NCBI GenBank assembly: GCA_965153355.1
Contig: OZ231126.1
Span: 70,060,001-70,124,000 of the forward strand
Source: Flaccisagitta enflata
Taxonomy: Eukaryota; Chaetognatha; Sagittoidea; Aphragmophora
DNA length: 64,000 nt
Reading direction: 5' to 3'
Of the stretch, positions 45,784 to 57,639 are shown in pieces (the first letter of the stretch is position 1; the number at the start of each line of letters is the position of its first letter). The position numbers were made by a program, and so were the translations under genes. The notes beneath the pieces are model-generated. The model worked only from the letters and a program-made list of their open reading frames with translations, was not told the origin of the DNA and made no database searches.

Positions 45784-46116
45784 ATGGTCAAATTTGTATA
45801 TTACACTACATACATTCCCCGACCCACCCAAGCAAAATTTGACCATAACAGACAAAGATGTACAAAAACTTCTCAAACCCACCCCATGAACAAGCGAGCA
45901 AGCAGACCCACTACCGAGATATACAGGACTGACAGGCTCAGGTTTCACGCCCACTCGGGCCAGACAGCCGGACAAAAGGAGAAAAGAGACACAAACTTGG
46001 AAAGTCGAGTCAGCGGCAACCAAAATCCTAACACCAAAGTCGCGGAGAAAATTGATAGCCCCAAAAATGTTACATCAAGCCCCAAGAAAAGCAGAAAACG
46101 ATCACAAAAAATATAA
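45784..46116 (+). CDS. Possible coding fragment, unknown, low confidence
   Basis: A 110-codon frame from ATG to stop has non-repetitive, basic and Ser/Thr/Asn-rich composition, with VAEKIDSPKNVTSSPKKSRK near the C-terminus. There is no domain I recognise and no splice or promoter evidence. It lies just upstream of the 46175 repeat. It could be a disordered gag-like or ORF1-like fragment, a lone exon, or chance. Confidence 0.15.
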   Translation: MVKFVYYTTYIPRPTQAKFDHNRQRCTKTSQTHPMNKRASRPTTEIYRTDRLRFHAHSGQTAGQKEKRDTNLESRVSGNQNPNTKVAEKIDSPKNVTSSPKKSRKRSQKI

Positions 46117-46174
46117 TTCAGCCGACCCAGAGACCCATTTTCCTCATGCAACAAAAATATACCCCGCTGCCACC

Positions 46175-46608
46175 ATGTAGTGAACATAGCCTTTTGTGCC
46201 TATTCAGGACATGGTGACAACCTTTATGAGCCTAACCCTACAAAAAATGATAGACCATTCTTAACTTGCCAAATTGCTATATCTGCTAACATATAACTGA
46301 AAAGCTTCATAAGATGTAATAGCATGGCCTAACCAGTCTCTAAGGGGGACATGCGTCCAATTGATTTATGTTGCATGGAAGAAAGCAGGTCTCAACTTCT
46401 TACATTTTATTTGTAACCAAAGAAAGAAGTAAGAAAGGTTTTAATTCTGGAAATCTCTGCCACATCATCGTGTCCAAAGCCTTTATACTTTGTTTTTGTA
46501 TTTGATAATCTAAAGTTCAAATTTCTTGATTCTTGTATAACCGCAAAAGAAATGATTCATAGATAGAAAATGTAAAATTCTAAACGTAATACCCCCTGAA
46601 CCATTACA
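46175..46608. repeat. Second copy of the 434-bp duplicated segment
   Basis: Nearly identical to 35943-36376 with about ten substitutions visible, mostly in the first 60 bp. Its left flank differs from copy 1. Its right flank is the inverse of the arm that lies left of copy 1. Confidence 0.88.
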
Positions 46609-47175
46609 ACTTGATGAATATTTATTCCTAAAGTGGGCGCCAATAATTTCAATATTTTCCTAGAACTAGCCTTTTTCAAAAATCAGGCCTTAATTCTGAA
46701 ACTTAATTTTTTGTTTTTTTGGCCAAAAATATGAAAAAACATGGAATTTTTTCAATTTCTTTTGTTTTTAGAGTAAATTGGGGTCAAATAGATATTTGAA
46801 ACCAATACCAGACTTCCAGCTAAAAAAACCAAGATTTTACCCCAAAATTGAAACATAGCCCTTTTTTTTGAAAATAGGCCTAGACTTTAAACAACAATAT
46901 GTCTGCTTCTACTTAACCGAATTGGCTGATATTTTGCATGCAAGTAAAAAAAAGGCATATTTTTTTTCACCAAAGATTTTATGATGATCGGTCAATTCCT
47001 TTGGTGTCAGTGCAACTTCAAAGTCAATTTTTTGAAGAAAAAAAAACGCATTTTTTGATGGGGTACACTAAAAAATCAGACGCATACCCCGTCTAGTCTT
47101 CTTCAGCACAAAAAACTGTCCCCATATGCAAATTTTCAGGCTTTCTTGCAAAGTCGCCGAGTCCTTTTCTTTGAA
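46609..47175. mobile_element. Arm of the long-TIR dispersed element, copy 2 (inverted)
   Basis: Reverse complement of 35083-35650 in order: AAAATATTGAAAT, TACTTGCATGCAAAAT, CTTTGAAGTTGCACTGAC, GAAGAAGACTAGACGGGGTA. It ends near GCAAAGTCGCC. Confidence 0.6.
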
Positions 47176-47334
47176 TCCTGGAATAAACGGAATAAAAGCC
47201 ATAATCCACGACTAAACATGGCAGACGAATTTTCTTTTTCATAAACGCTGTCATCCTCCTATCCTTGGTCATTCTATTTGTTCGTCGACCTTCTTTTTCC
47301 TACGACAACGTTGCTAAAAATTTCTGCAAAACCA

Positions 47335-47480
47335 CTCAAGCTCACTCAAAAAGCTCACACACACAAGCCCACACACACATGGGCCCACACAGACACAGGT
47401 AGATGACCAGACAGAGACAGACAGGCACTTAAGCATACACAGACACAGACAGACGAAGTCACATATGCGTACACACACTG

Positions 47481-47549
<69 letters not shown>

Positions 47550-47695
47550 AAAGAAGCAACTTGTGCAGGATTGCATTTCGTATCAAAGGCATCTCACTTT
47601 TAGACCTACTCTGCGAAAAAAACGAAGCAGAGTAAAAAGAAATCTGACAACTAACTCGATCACAAAGCGAGAGAGAGACACAGAGAGAGAGAGTT

Positions 47696-47728
<33 letters not shown>

Positions 47729-47806
47729 CAGAGAAACAGAGAAAAGAGAATGACAGACAGACAGATAACCAGAAAAAGAATTAGACAAAAACAACGATAT
47801 GGTCGG

Positions 47807-47844
<38 letters not shown>

Positions 47845-47850
47845 CCAACA
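47335..47850. repeat. CA-rich and GA-rich microsatellites
   Basis: CACACA words from 47345, pure (CA)n at 47480-47548, and GA/GACA tracts at 47668-47725 and 47812-47840. The 190-codon minus frame is repeat translation. Confidence 0.9.
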
Positions 47851-48229
47851 TGAGCCAACATGAAAGAAAACTGAGCGATGTGCCAATTTTCATGAGATTT
47901 GGTCATAAAACATAAACGTTCCCTGCGACATTCCAACTCTTTAGTATTTTTCAATTGTCAAGCAAATTCCAAAAGAATCTTCGTTTTCACCTCCTTCTCC
48001 TCTTCCTCATCAGCAACCTTCTTCTTCTCCTCTGTCCTCCTTCCTTCTCCTTCCTCATCATCATATTTCGTTAAAGGTCAGATCTCTCATCGACAAAACA
48101 AAAAGGTTTAATAAGTTCGAATGGAAAAAATCTCTTCAAAAACTTGACTCAATTGTTTAAAATTCTTACACGGCCGGCGACCACCACCCACACAACCGTC
48201 GAATGAAAAATCTATCTACCCACGAGTCC
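47851..48229. other. Spacer with CTTCTCC-rich words
   Basis: Pyrimidine-rich words at 47990-48060; nothing else recognised. Confidence 0.45.
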
Positions 48230-48231
48230 GG

Positions 48232-48266
<35 letters not shown>

Positions 48267-48268
48267 GC

Positions 48269-48366
<98 letters not shown>
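48230..48366. repeat. TTG trinucleotide microsatellite
   Basis: About 45 TTG units with one CTG. It abuts a pogo-like MITE fragment on the right. Confidence 0.95.
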
Positions 48367-48367
<1 letters not shown>

Positions 48368-48437
48368 ATGTTGGCAATGAGGCAGATTCACTGAATTTAC
48401 CCTGTCTCTATGCATGTGCTTTAGTGAAGCATAAATT
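48367..48437. mobile_element. Fragment of the 59212 pogo-like MITE
   Basis: TATGTTGGCAATGAGGCAG, ATGCATGTGCTTTAGTGAAG and the end near AATTGTA align with the right half of the 59212-59385 element. The left half is replaced by the TTG tract. Confidence 0.65.
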
Positions 48438-48506
48438 GTAGATCTTTGATCAATGAACGCGGACATATGCTGGTATGCTGGTAAATGTAGTAACGAAAAT
48501 GGCATA

Positions 48507-48904
<398 letters not shown>

Positions 48905-49059
48905 GATTTTATCTATTTTCTTTTTTCTTCTTTTGTTCATTTGGTCATCTGTTCATTTGTTTCTATGTTTCTTTGTTTCTTTCCCTCTTCCTTATTTCTT
49001 CTTTTTCTCTCTTTTTTTCTCTTCCTTGTTTTCTTTCTTTCTTACTTTCTTTCTCTATT

Positions 49060-49147
<88 letters not shown>

Positions 49148-49148
49148 T

Positions 49149-49179
<31 letters not shown>

Positions 49180-49320
49180 TTCTTTCTTTCTTTCGTTCTT
49201 TTTTCTTTCTATTTCACTTTTCATCTTCATTTGTTCTTTCTTTCTTCCTTTCTTTTTTCATTTCTTCCTTTTTTTTTTCATCTTTCTGTCTTCCTATCTT
49301 TCATCCTGCTTCTCTTTTCT
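48905..49320. repeat. Pyrimidine-rich TTTC and GTCT tracts
   Basis: (TTTC)n at 49060-49102 passes directly into (GTCT)n at 49104-49178, then TTTC again. Flanks are imperfect TTC/TTTC. Three overlapping Phe/Leu/Ser frames of up to 195 codons are artefacts. Confidence 0.93.
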
Positions 49321-49849
49321 AATTCTGCCCTGGCTTTCCTGTACAATCACCTTCATTCCCAATCATTCCCAATCAACCGAGGGATGAGTTATGACAAAAA
49401 GCGAAATCAGAAAATGTGACACCATAAAAAGCTCGTCAACTTAATCGTCTCTGATTGTAAATTGGATCTTCCTCAGGGACCCGGGAATGCGTTGTAGACT
49501 CAGATGGTTCCTTGAGTTTTTACAACGCTTTCAGCACCAGTATACCAGTACTTCAAGTTACAAATGCCCATCTGTAAAACCTTCCATCCTGTCTCCATTA
49601 CCCTGCAAAAATTACTGTTCCTCTGACTACCAGTATGTCCCCAAATCTGTCCAACCCCCCCCCCCCCGTTTACCCGCATTAGGGCCAACGGTTTTTGCAT
49701 CAAATCAATTGAACACCCCAGCCTGCAGCTTTTTCACACAGACTATGTCTATACTGTCGAAAACTACTCGCTATATGACTTTTCTCCGTGATTTAGAGGT
49801 GCCAGATTTGGTATTTTGATCATAACTTGATGGTGGTTGTGGTAAAAAT
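49321..49849. other. Spacer with a C-run
   Basis: A run of C lies at 49656-49667. The 110-codon frame at 49487-49819 is mixed but has no recognisable domain or support. Confidence 0.4.
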
Positions 49850-50420
49850 GTCAAATTTAGGTCATTTTGGCCGCCAAATTGGGCCACTTAGCCTTAAAAA
49901 TCAAACCTAAAATCCATGAGATTATAAAACTAGAGCTCAAGATCTCACTAGTGGTGCAATCCGCATGTTTCTATCATTTTTCGTTTAGATTTGAGAGCAT
50001 TTCAAAGATGAAAGGGTTTGAAGGGAAAATAGCAGCTTCAATTTCAGTGGTAATTTTTTTCCACAAATTTCAATATTTCGCGGCATTGGATGGACCAATC
50101 TGCATAAAATTGGTGATCAAATTGAAGAGTTTTTCCTGTTCTAGCTGATGGTAAAAAGAATTTTGATCGATATTCCCCCAAAAAATTTTTAGAGACTGTA
50201 GAAGCAGGTGCAAAAAAGTCGATTTTTTTTGCAAATTGGTCAATTTTGGATGAAAAATTAGGCCACTTCCAATTTATAAAAAGACTTAAAATCCATGAGC
50301 AAAATAAAGTACTGCTCAGGAGCTAACTAGTGGTGCAATCGGCGTGTCAGTATGTTTTTGTATTTAGATTTTATAGAACTTCAAAGACCTAGGGGTATGT
50401 CAAAATAACAATTTTTGCGC
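49850..50420. repeat. Two diverged ~390-bp tandem units of a dispersed repeat
   Basis: GGCCACTTAGCC...AAATCCATGAG...CTAGTGGTGCAATC near 49880-49965 recurs as GGCCACTTCCAA...AAATCCATGAG...CTAGTGGTGCAATC near 50260-50340. The first unit also matches 29420-29510 in inverse orientation. Confidence 0.65.
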
Positions 50421-50436
50421 TCCCAAATGGAAGAAT

Positions 50437-50465
50437 AACAAAAAAAAAAAAAAAAAAAAAAAAAA
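50437..50465. repeat. Poly(A) run
   Basis: About 28 A residues follow the tandem units and might be a retroposon tail; no other retroposon feature was found. Confidence 0.8.
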
Positions 50466-50710
50466 CCAAATACAACTATTTGTCGTGAACGATGGCGACC
50501 ATAAATTGACGGTTGATTGTGACGATGAATGCTCTAGACGAACGATGGTGATGAAGGATGGTGATGATGGATGGCGATGATTGATGAATGATGATAATGA
50601 ACAATGGTAATGAACAATGGTTAAGAAAGATGGTGATGCTTGATATTTACGAAGGTCAACGACGGGCGATGTTTGATGTTTGAAGACCCTGAAGAATCGC
50701 TTTTGAAGTT

Positions 50711-51040
50711 TGAAGACGCTTACAAGTGACGAATCGTCAGTGAAGACGCTTACAAATGACGAGTCGTCAGTGAAGACGCTTACGAATGACGAGTCGTCAG
50801 TGAAGACGCTTACGGGTGACAAGTAGTCAGTGAAGACGCTTACGAGTGACAAGTAGTCAGTGAAGACGCTTACAAGTGACGAGTCGTCAGTGAAGACGCT
50901 TACGGGTGACAAGTAGTCAGTGAAGACGCTTACGGGTGACAAGTTGTCAGTGAAGACGCTTACGAGTGACGAGTCGCCAGTGAAGACGTTTACGAGTGAC
51001 GAGTCGTCAGTGAAGACGCTTACGAGTGACGAATCGTCTG
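50711..51040. repeat. 30-bp minisatellite, 11 units
   Basis: Exactly spaced 30-bp units start TGAAGACGCTTAC and vary mainly at two positions in the ACGAGTGACGAGTCGTCAG part. Because 30 is a multiple of three, both strands keep an open frame (VKTLTSDESS on plus, PVSVFTDYLS on minus). No coding evidence outside the array, so I treat it as non-coding. Confidence 0.95.
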
Positions 51041-51345
51041 TGATGAGTCTCTCACGACGAAATCCGCCGATGTTTCATTTCCATAAAAAAGCTCGAATCT
51101 GCAAAAGAAATGAAAAGGAAGTCATTTTATTCACAAATGATCAAACACGAGAAAAGAGAGAGAAAACGATTTCATGAATGTATAAAAGATGCCATGGAAA
51201 TGGTGAAAATAAATGACAGGAAGAAATCTCAGAGAAAGGCGATTCGGGGAAAATGCGCGAGAGCAAGGCGGGAAATTCGACCTGTAGATGCGTCCTTTGC
51301 GTCTTATGCCTGCGACTGAGGGTTGTTATCGCGCGCGCATGAGAG

Positions 51346-51347
<2 letters not shown>
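51041..51347. other. Spacer, nothing recognised
   Basis: The short plus frames continuing from the minisatellite are basic and lack any recognisable domain. Confidence 0.4.
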
Positions 51348-51403
<56 letters not shown>

Positions 51404-51430
51404 GATGATGATGACGATGATGATGATGAC

Positions 51431-51494
<64 letters not shown>

Positions 51495-51750
51495 TAGTTA
51501 ATGCGATGGAGATGAGTTAGTCTGTTACTGCAATTGATGAATTGATGAAATGATAATGATGATGATGATAGTATGATGTGATATTATGTAATCTTATTAA
51601 AATAGTGATGATGTGTGTGTGATGATGTGATGTGATGTGTGTGATGTGTATGTGTGTGTGTGGTAGTAATGATGATGATGATAGTATGATGATGAATTAT
51701 GATGTGATGACATGATGATGATGATGATGATGTGTGATGATGATGATGTG

Positions 51751-51799
<49 letters not shown>

Positions 51800-51970
51800 A
51801 ATGATGATGATGATGATGATGTGTGATGTGTGATGATGTGACATATAATGTGATGAACCTGTTGAAATGATGATGATGATGTGATGATGTGATGTGTGAT
51901 GATGTAATATAATAATGATAATGATGATGATGATGATGATGATGATGAGGATGATGATGATGATGATATA
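51348..51970. repeat. GA tract then ATG/GATGATGTGTGATG arrays
   Basis: (GA)n at 51348-51400, (ATG)n to 51494, a GTTAATGCGATG-GATGAGTTAGTCTGTT spacer, and mixed ATG and ATGTGTG repeats from 51548 to 51966. The spacer is repeated at 51970-52000, so the ATG block and its flank were duplicated in tandem. Confidence 0.9.
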
Positions 51971-52134
51971 GTTAATGCGATGTAGATGAGTTAGTCTGTT
52001 TGTGCAATTGAAAGGTGTCAGGAATGAAAGTCGTATCTTGAAAGCAAATCAACTGCTAATGATGATGGAATAACTATCACCATGACAACAATCAACAAAC
52101 ATTCCACTAGAACGTGACTCAAGGGAATGAAACG

Positions 52135-52138
<4 letters not shown>

Positions 52139-52175
<37 letters not shown>
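52139..52175. repeat. GA microsatellite
   Basis: About 18 GA units. Confidence 0.95.
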
Positions 52176-52180
<5 letters not shown>

Positions 52181-52521
52181 CAACGTGGGTCCCTGCTTGA
52201 GCGAACGTTCATCAACATCTTAAGAACGATGATGGATCAATTGAATTACGGGTCAATCTCACATAACTCGGTTTCTCAATACTGCTCCTGCCCAATGCCT
52301 TGGTGGTCTCCGTCATCAATGCAGAAGCCAATCTACACGCGACTACGACTGACATGTATCCGTATCATGCTTTGCAGTCATTTCAACCAAATTTTTCAAC
52401 TACTTTTAGAGATCACAGTTTTAGACATTTCTCTCAGATATTCCTTGGTTTCCATTACCATTTCAGGCTCAAGAATAAACCAACCATGATAATTGTCTTT
52501 CTAAAATCGGTTGTGACTCTT
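52176..52521. other. Spacer, nothing recognised
   Basis: ACTGCTCCTGCCCAATGCC and ACACGCGACTACGACTGAC near 52280-52350 resemble reverse HG words and may be a decayed copy, but borders cannot be set. Confidence 0.4.
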
Positions 52522-52716
52522 AGTCGCGTGCTACGCGACTCTACACCTCGCTATCCGTCGGTTGGTCGGTCGGTCGGTCGGTCCCCTTTTTACTTTTTCG
52601 GGGTTTTTGAGCTTTTTGAGCATACGGCTCCTGCCCAGATGCCCTAGTGACCTTCTCCAGCACTGCTCCTGCCCACCCGCATGCGACTAGGGTAGCCGTG
52701 TATCCGGCCTTGTTTT
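52522..52716 (-). mobile_element. HG element, subfamily A (A7)
   Basis: Hairpin 52522-52540 (AGTCGCGT, loop GCT, ACGCGACT), CTCTACACCTCGC, GTCGGTCGGTCGG repeats, TCCTGCCCAGATGCC, CTCCTGCCCACCCGCATGCG, ACTAGGGTAGCCGTGTATCC, GGCCTTGTTTT. Complete in reverse orientation. Confidence 0.82.
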
Positions 52717-52955
52717 AAGGAGAAATGGAGTAATAAAGATTTAGTTTCTGGTTTTCCTTTTCTAGGTCTATATTCATTTTATTATTCTGTTGAAAGGCGC
52801 AGGCATCCTTTCCTCCATACAAAAAAGGAAAAGAAACTTGGCTCAGCAGTGGCAAAGAATGCGAGTCACGTCTGGAGATGATTTACATATCGTAGCGGTA
52901 AAAAAACGAGTCCCTTTTCTTTGATTCTTTTCCTCTCTCTAAAAGAGTGATATCA

Positions 52956-52992
<37 letters not shown>

Positions 52993-53629
52993 TCTTTTTT
53001 TTTTTTTGCATCAAGAATATAGCTAAAAATTGCATCGTAACATAGCAATGGCATAGTATGGTCCTCCTAGTATGTGGATACCCTAAATCATGTTTTAGGA
53101 GTGAGTATTAATTTGCATTGAACATAACCTATCCATAACTTAATGTTTGGCTTATTCTGAGGGGAGCTTTCAAAACCGTAAACTTGATCGTTGTTTTTGA
53201 AGCCACAAAGGCCTGATGTGGGATAGTGTACAACACTGCCCAATCAGCATAGCTAAGAGCACAGATATAATGATCAATGATAACGTGACAAACTGACCAA
53301 TTGGCCTAGTCACGTTTGAAAACGTTTTGAGACTAAAATTGAAAGAATCACTGCTAAGCGACTTATGATTACAAAGATCGTTCCAGCAGAATTATGCAAC
53401 GACAATGACCAGCCAAACCACAATCCCACTCAGTCATTCAGTGAAGATGAAAAAAAGGAAGGAGGCGCGGGGAAGGGGGGAGAGGGGGGAGTTAGCGGGA
53501 AAAATGCTGACCGCTAGTTGGGGGTTGAGCCTCGGTTGGTAACTGGATCGGCTTTGGTGGAGCATTGGACATATCGTTGATCCCCAATGGAGCCAGACGC
53601 AATTGAGCTCACCAGTTGTAAGCCCATTT
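52717..53629. other. Spacer with a T-run
   Basis: (T)8-12 runs separated by single C at 52958-53008; GGGGAAGGGGGGAGAGGGGGG at 53471-53491 is G-rich. Nothing coding seen. Confidence 0.45.
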
Positions 53630-53720
53630 TAGTCACCTACACGCGACTCTATGAGTCCATTTTTCGGTCCGTTGGTCGTTTCAAATGATCATCGTTTCAT
53701 GATTTTGTCATTTTATCGAT
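53630..53720 (-). mobile_element. Decayed HG tail fragment
   Basis: AGTCACCTACACGCGACTCT (weak hairpin) followed by ATGAGTCCATTTTTCGGTCC and GTTGGTCG words, in the reverse tail order. The body is not recognisable. Confidence 0.45.
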
Positions 53721-54090
53721 TAGTCTGTCGGTCTATCCTTCAATTTTTGTTCACGGCCAGTTTTTTATCAACTGTGACCATATCCTCCTCTACCATGTCC
53801 ATATTGATTTTTCTGCGCCCCCCTGCCATACCCCCCTTCCCTCCTTCCCCCTTCCCCCTTCTCTTCTTCCCCCTCCTTTCAATCTGTGGGGCAACGACTG
53901 CATAATCTGAAACTATCTGTGTAACACATTCTCACTTTGATTAAGCGTTACATTTCTCCCCGCTTTCAGGATTTCCAACCTCGGCAACATTCGTTGGCTA
54001 CAAATTCCTCGCGTAAGATTAAAAGGTAGGAAGGAAAAGGTCAAAGGTCGCCTACAAAACTGGTGCCTCATGAGAAATGGAGGAAAGCCA
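53721..54090. other. Spacer with a C-rich run
   Basis: CCCCCTTCCCTCC-type words at 53815-53880; nothing else recognised. Confidence 0.4.
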
Positions 54091-54638
54091 GGCCGGAAAT
54101 TGACTACCCATTAGAGGTGGGGGAAATGCACCTTAGTCAACAGATCAAGTTGCACATGAAGGAAATGTCATAATATGATAAGAATAGATAGCATGCCAAG
54201 TTTCAGGGCCTTTGGAACAGTTTCAGCCTAGCCCTCCACTCCCCTGATTTCCCATAGAAAATGTATAGGAATGATTTCAGCCTCAAAAGTTTCCTATCTT
54301 TTATAATGGGGCAGGAGGGGGGTGGAGGGCTAGGCTAAAACTGTTCCAAAGGCCCTGAAACTTGGCATACTATTTATTCTTATCATATTATGACATTTCC
54401 TTCATGTACAACTTGATCTGTTGACTAAAGTGCATTTCCCCCACCTCTACTACCCATGCTGCGCGCGGGTGGGCAGGGGCAGTGAAAAAATGGACTAACC
54501 ATGAGTTTGGGCAGGAGCAGTAATGCAAAAACCGCCTCTAAATTCGGATAGAAAATGTCATGGATATATGGGTTAATGGATAGATGAACCAACAAACAGC
54601 GCGGCGAGTTATAGAGCTGCATTCACGCGACCGGAAAT
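54091..54638 (+). mobile_element. HG element, subfamily A (A8), split by a hAT-like MITE
   Basis: The head fragment 54091-54111 (GGCCGGAAATTGACTACCCA) continues at 54450 as CTACCCATGCTGCGCGCGGG, TGGGCAGGGGCAGT, GGCAGGAGCAGTAATGCAA, a degenerate GGAT/GGAC region, ATAGAGCTGCATTCACGCGACC. The tail stem is decayed, so this is an old copy, and the MITE entered it later. Confidence 0.75.
54112..54449. mobile_element. hAT-like foldback MITE, 338 bp, 8-bp target duplication
   Basis: The left end TAGAGGTGGGGGAAATGCAC is complementary to the right end. About 135 bp of each arm match with only a handful of differences, through CCAAGTTTCAGGGCCTTTGG. CTACCCAT flanks both sides (54104-54111 and 54450-54457). 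An 8-bp duplication with ends beginning TAGAG fits the hAT pattern. No transposase in the short centre. High arm identity suggests recent insertion. Confidence 0.88.
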
Positions 54639-55011
54639 ATGAATGGAGGGTGTGGCTGTGAGGTTATGTTGGGGAGAACGGGACAAGTCTCCGGGAAATG
54701 GGTGATTTGTAGAAAAGTGTCACCATACTGCTGTGAAGTAGGACAGATGGTCGCATTAGGATGTGCGGATGCAAAAACGCAAAAAACGCTGTCAATCAGT
54801 AAAAGATTTACTGATGGAACAATTATTCAACAATGGACGACGGGGCCGAATGACGGACTGAAAGAGAAAGCAACATGAGTCCAATCAACGCGACAAAAAG
54901 TTGGATAGTGTGACTACCGATGTATTGCTGATTAAAAAAAGCGGAAGTAGAAACTTTGAGAGCAAAGAAATGTAAAAAGATTTTCGAATTCCTGCCAAGA
55001 ATTTCCTGGTT
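54639..55011. other. Spacer, nothing recognised
   Basis: The 79-codon plus frame at 54639-54878 has mixed composition but no recognisable domain. Confidence 0.4.
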
Positions 55012-55270
55012 GGTGAGGCCTGAGTGGTGAGGCCTGGGTGGTGAGGTCTGGGTGGTGAGGCTTAGGTAGTGAAGCCTGGGTGATGAGGCCTGAATGGCGA
55101 GGCCTGAGTGGTAATTTGGGTGGTGAGACCTGGGTGATGAGACCTGAGTGGTGAGGCCTGGGTGCTGAGGCCTGGATGGTGAGGCCTGGGTGGTGAGGCC
55201 TGGGTGGTGAAGCCTGAGTGATGGGGCCTGGGTGGTGAGGTCTGGATGATGAGGTCTGGTTGGTGAGGCC
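55012..55270. repeat. 14-bp GTGAGGCCTGGGTG minisatellite, ~18 units
   Basis: GTGAGGCCTGGGTG repeats with variants such as ATGAGGCCTGAATG and GTGAAGCCTGGGTG. The minus frames of 124-151 codons across it are translations of a stop-free unit. Confidence 0.93.
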
Positions 55271-55926
55271 ATTGCCACGGGTATATTGGAGAATCATCTT
55301 TAGCACATGTTAAGGACTTATGCACTGAAGGGGCAATATGGTGGACAAACGTTTTGACTTTTTTGTTTCAATTTGACAGGCGTGTATTAAGTTGAGCATT
55401 CCCCATCAAAGGGTTTGGAGATGGGGAAAAAATCAAAAGCTAAAAAAGAAGAAAAAAGAAATTTTTTGAAGATTTAACACTTTTGGTAGTTCCAAATAGT
55501 AGTCTCTGATTACTACAACACATTTTAACACCATTTGAACCTATGATAGACTGTTTTATTGCTTTGTGGGGAAGAAAATCATAGATTTTGTAACACAATG
55601 CAATGCGTCGCGGGGAAGAAAATCAAAGGCAGGGAGGGAATAGAATCGAAAGCCGCTCAATTACATATGGTTTCTTAACAATGTTACCCTCGGGTGATTT
55701 GTTGAATTTTGGTAATAGGGGTAACAATTATTGCCCTAACTTCTTTTAGTAAGCAGTTTGCTTTTGGGTCAGATTGAGAAGGAGTGTTTTTCAGATTCTG
55801 TTTTACGGAAAACTAGGAGTGGTGCGCGTATTAACTAGTCAGTGAGGGTTCACAAGGCCCTCTTCCATTTATTTCAGTTTGGGTATAGTGAGGGATATTG
55901 TTCCACTTTTCATACACCCCTGCAAT
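55271..55926. other. Spacer with a short dispersed repeat
   Basis: CATCAAAGGGTTTGGAGATG near 55408 matches reversed 13905-13960. No gene or element borders recognised. Confidence 0.4.
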
Positions 55927-56040
55927 TTGATGTTGTGGACAAACTATTCAACTCAGACCCATGAAATTTGTATACAAAAAACGTCAGACATAGTACTTTA
56001 AGAGAATCATCTAGTGGTAAAAGCTTAACACATTCTTTTT
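55927..56040. mobile_element. Fragment of the 4453-5042 TIR family
   Basis: TTTGATGTTGTGGACAAACT, CATGAAATTTGTATACAAAA and GTACTTTAAGAGAA align with 4885-4970. No complementary second arm was found. Confidence 0.6.
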
Positions 56041-56139
56041 GCATTTGAAAATGTTCACACTGTACCGAGGTTCTGCATGAAAAAGGAGAGGGAAGGATCG
56101 ACTTTCAGGGGGTATTTCTAGTCAAAGACGATCGCGTTT

Positions 56140-56300
56140 TGAAAGGGCCACTCGGTCGCTTGCTACGTTCGTTCGCTCGCACCACTCACTCCGCTCACTC
56201 GCTCCGCAGCATTCCGCTTCGCTATGCTCACTTTGCTTGCTTGCTCCATTCACGGGCTCGCTCACTCACTTTGCTCACTCCCTCGTGGGACAGTTGAAAT
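56140..56300. repeat. Degenerate CGCTCACT/TCGCTC repeat
   Basis: GCTTGCTACGTTCGTTCGCT, CACTCCGCTCACTCGC and TTTGCTTGCTTGCTCC form a loose 5-6 bp periodicity, akin to the GAGCG repeats at 30310-30440. Confidence 0.6.
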
Positions 56301-56673
56301 TCTTGAATATGTGTTCACGCTGTTATCGCGTTTCACGGGAACGAACGCGTTTTTGGCGCTCACTAGAAACACGCCCTCAGTTCAGCACAGAACCAAAGAA
56401 GTGACTGTTTCTGTTGAAGACCGGGTAGTTGTAAGTGTCTCGTTTTTATGGTTTGGAGGAGGAGAAACTGAAGAGATTATGAGAGAAAGTTTGGCAGTGC
56501 ACCGAGAGAGGAAACGAGAAGAACCGGTTTGAGCTTTCTTTGCACTTCCAACTAGAAAGATGCAACTTGGAATATAAATTGCCGGAGTGGAAACTCCATG
56601 AAATACCACCTAGATCATAAGTGTGTAACCATACCATTTTTATAATGATTTAACCAAATTCATTTTGATATCA
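56301..56673. other. Spacer, nothing recognised
   Basis: The 102-codon plus frame from 56224 has no recognisable domain. Confidence 0.4.
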
Positions 56674-57109
56674 ACAAGCTCAAGACGGCAACAGTCGTGT
56701 GCATCTGGAAATGACAAACAAAAGAGCAAAAACATGTCAAAGTGGTAAAAATGTTAGAAAATGTCAGAAAATGTGAAAAATGTTAAAAGAATGTTAAAAA
56801 TGTTAAAAAATGTTATAAATTTTAAAATGGTAAAATGATAAAAAATGTTAAAAATATTAAAACAATGTAAAAGAATGTTAAAAAATGTTAAAAAATAAAA
56901 AAAATGTTAAAGACGTTCAAGATTTAAAAATGTTACCGACGGACGGACGGATGGACGGACGGATGGACGGACGGACGGAGGGACGGACGGACGGACGGAC
57001 GGAGGGACGGACGGACGGACGGACGGACGGACGGACGGACGGACGGACGGACGGACGGACAGACCGACCAACTGAGCAGGGTGTAGAGTTGCATGCACGC
57101 GACTAAAAA
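56674..57109 (+). mobile_element. HG element, subfamily E with AAAATGTTA array (E3)
   Basis: Head ACAAGCTCAAGACGGCAACA, AGTCGTGTGCATC; middle filled by about 20 AAAATGTTA-type units (56745-56935); then about 120 bp of near-pure GGAC; GAGCAGGGTGTAGAG; hairpin 57087-57104; TAAAAA. The middle array is different in sequence from E1/E2 although the ends are the same type. Confidence 0.78.
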
Positions 57110-57639
57110 CATAAATGTTTGTTCAAAATGATTTTTGGGTTTTGATTTTATTCTTGCTCTTGCTCTCAGAGAGAAGTTCTACATAGTTCTCTGAAGCTGA
57201 TATTTCTGTTACAGTTGACTTGGTTCACTCTAAAAAACCCTGTAAAACTATCTCGAAAAAAGAAATAAGGCAGTGGAGGTTGAAAATATGATTGGCAGAA
57301 AGAAAAACGGAAGGAAATGAGTGAAAAAAGAAAAAAAATCTTGAGTTAAATGAGCGTGATAACGATAATCACCAAAACGGAAAGATTGGAAGGGGGAAAA
57401 GTTGTTCCCGGCTTTGCAATGTTATTGGCATGGAATCGTTGCCAATAGTTAACGTCCGAGTCGTTAATGTCAGAAAGGAAAAAAAAACACATGAAAAGTG
57501 AAAGAATTTATGAGGGAAATGGAAGTGAAGAGAGAAAATGAGACGCCAGAGTAGAGAGTAGAGAATCTGGTTGTGGCAACAATGTGGCAATTCCATGTAT
57601 TCTGCGTTTTCCAATCATGATTCAGGAATTGTAATGGAA
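57110..57639. other. Spacer, nothing recognised
   Basis: Purine-rich in part; no gene or repeat family noted. Confidence 0.45.

Noticed and set aside
50711-51040. CRISPR array
   Set aside because: Units are contiguous 30-mers with no unique spacers, in an animal-type genome with no cas genes.
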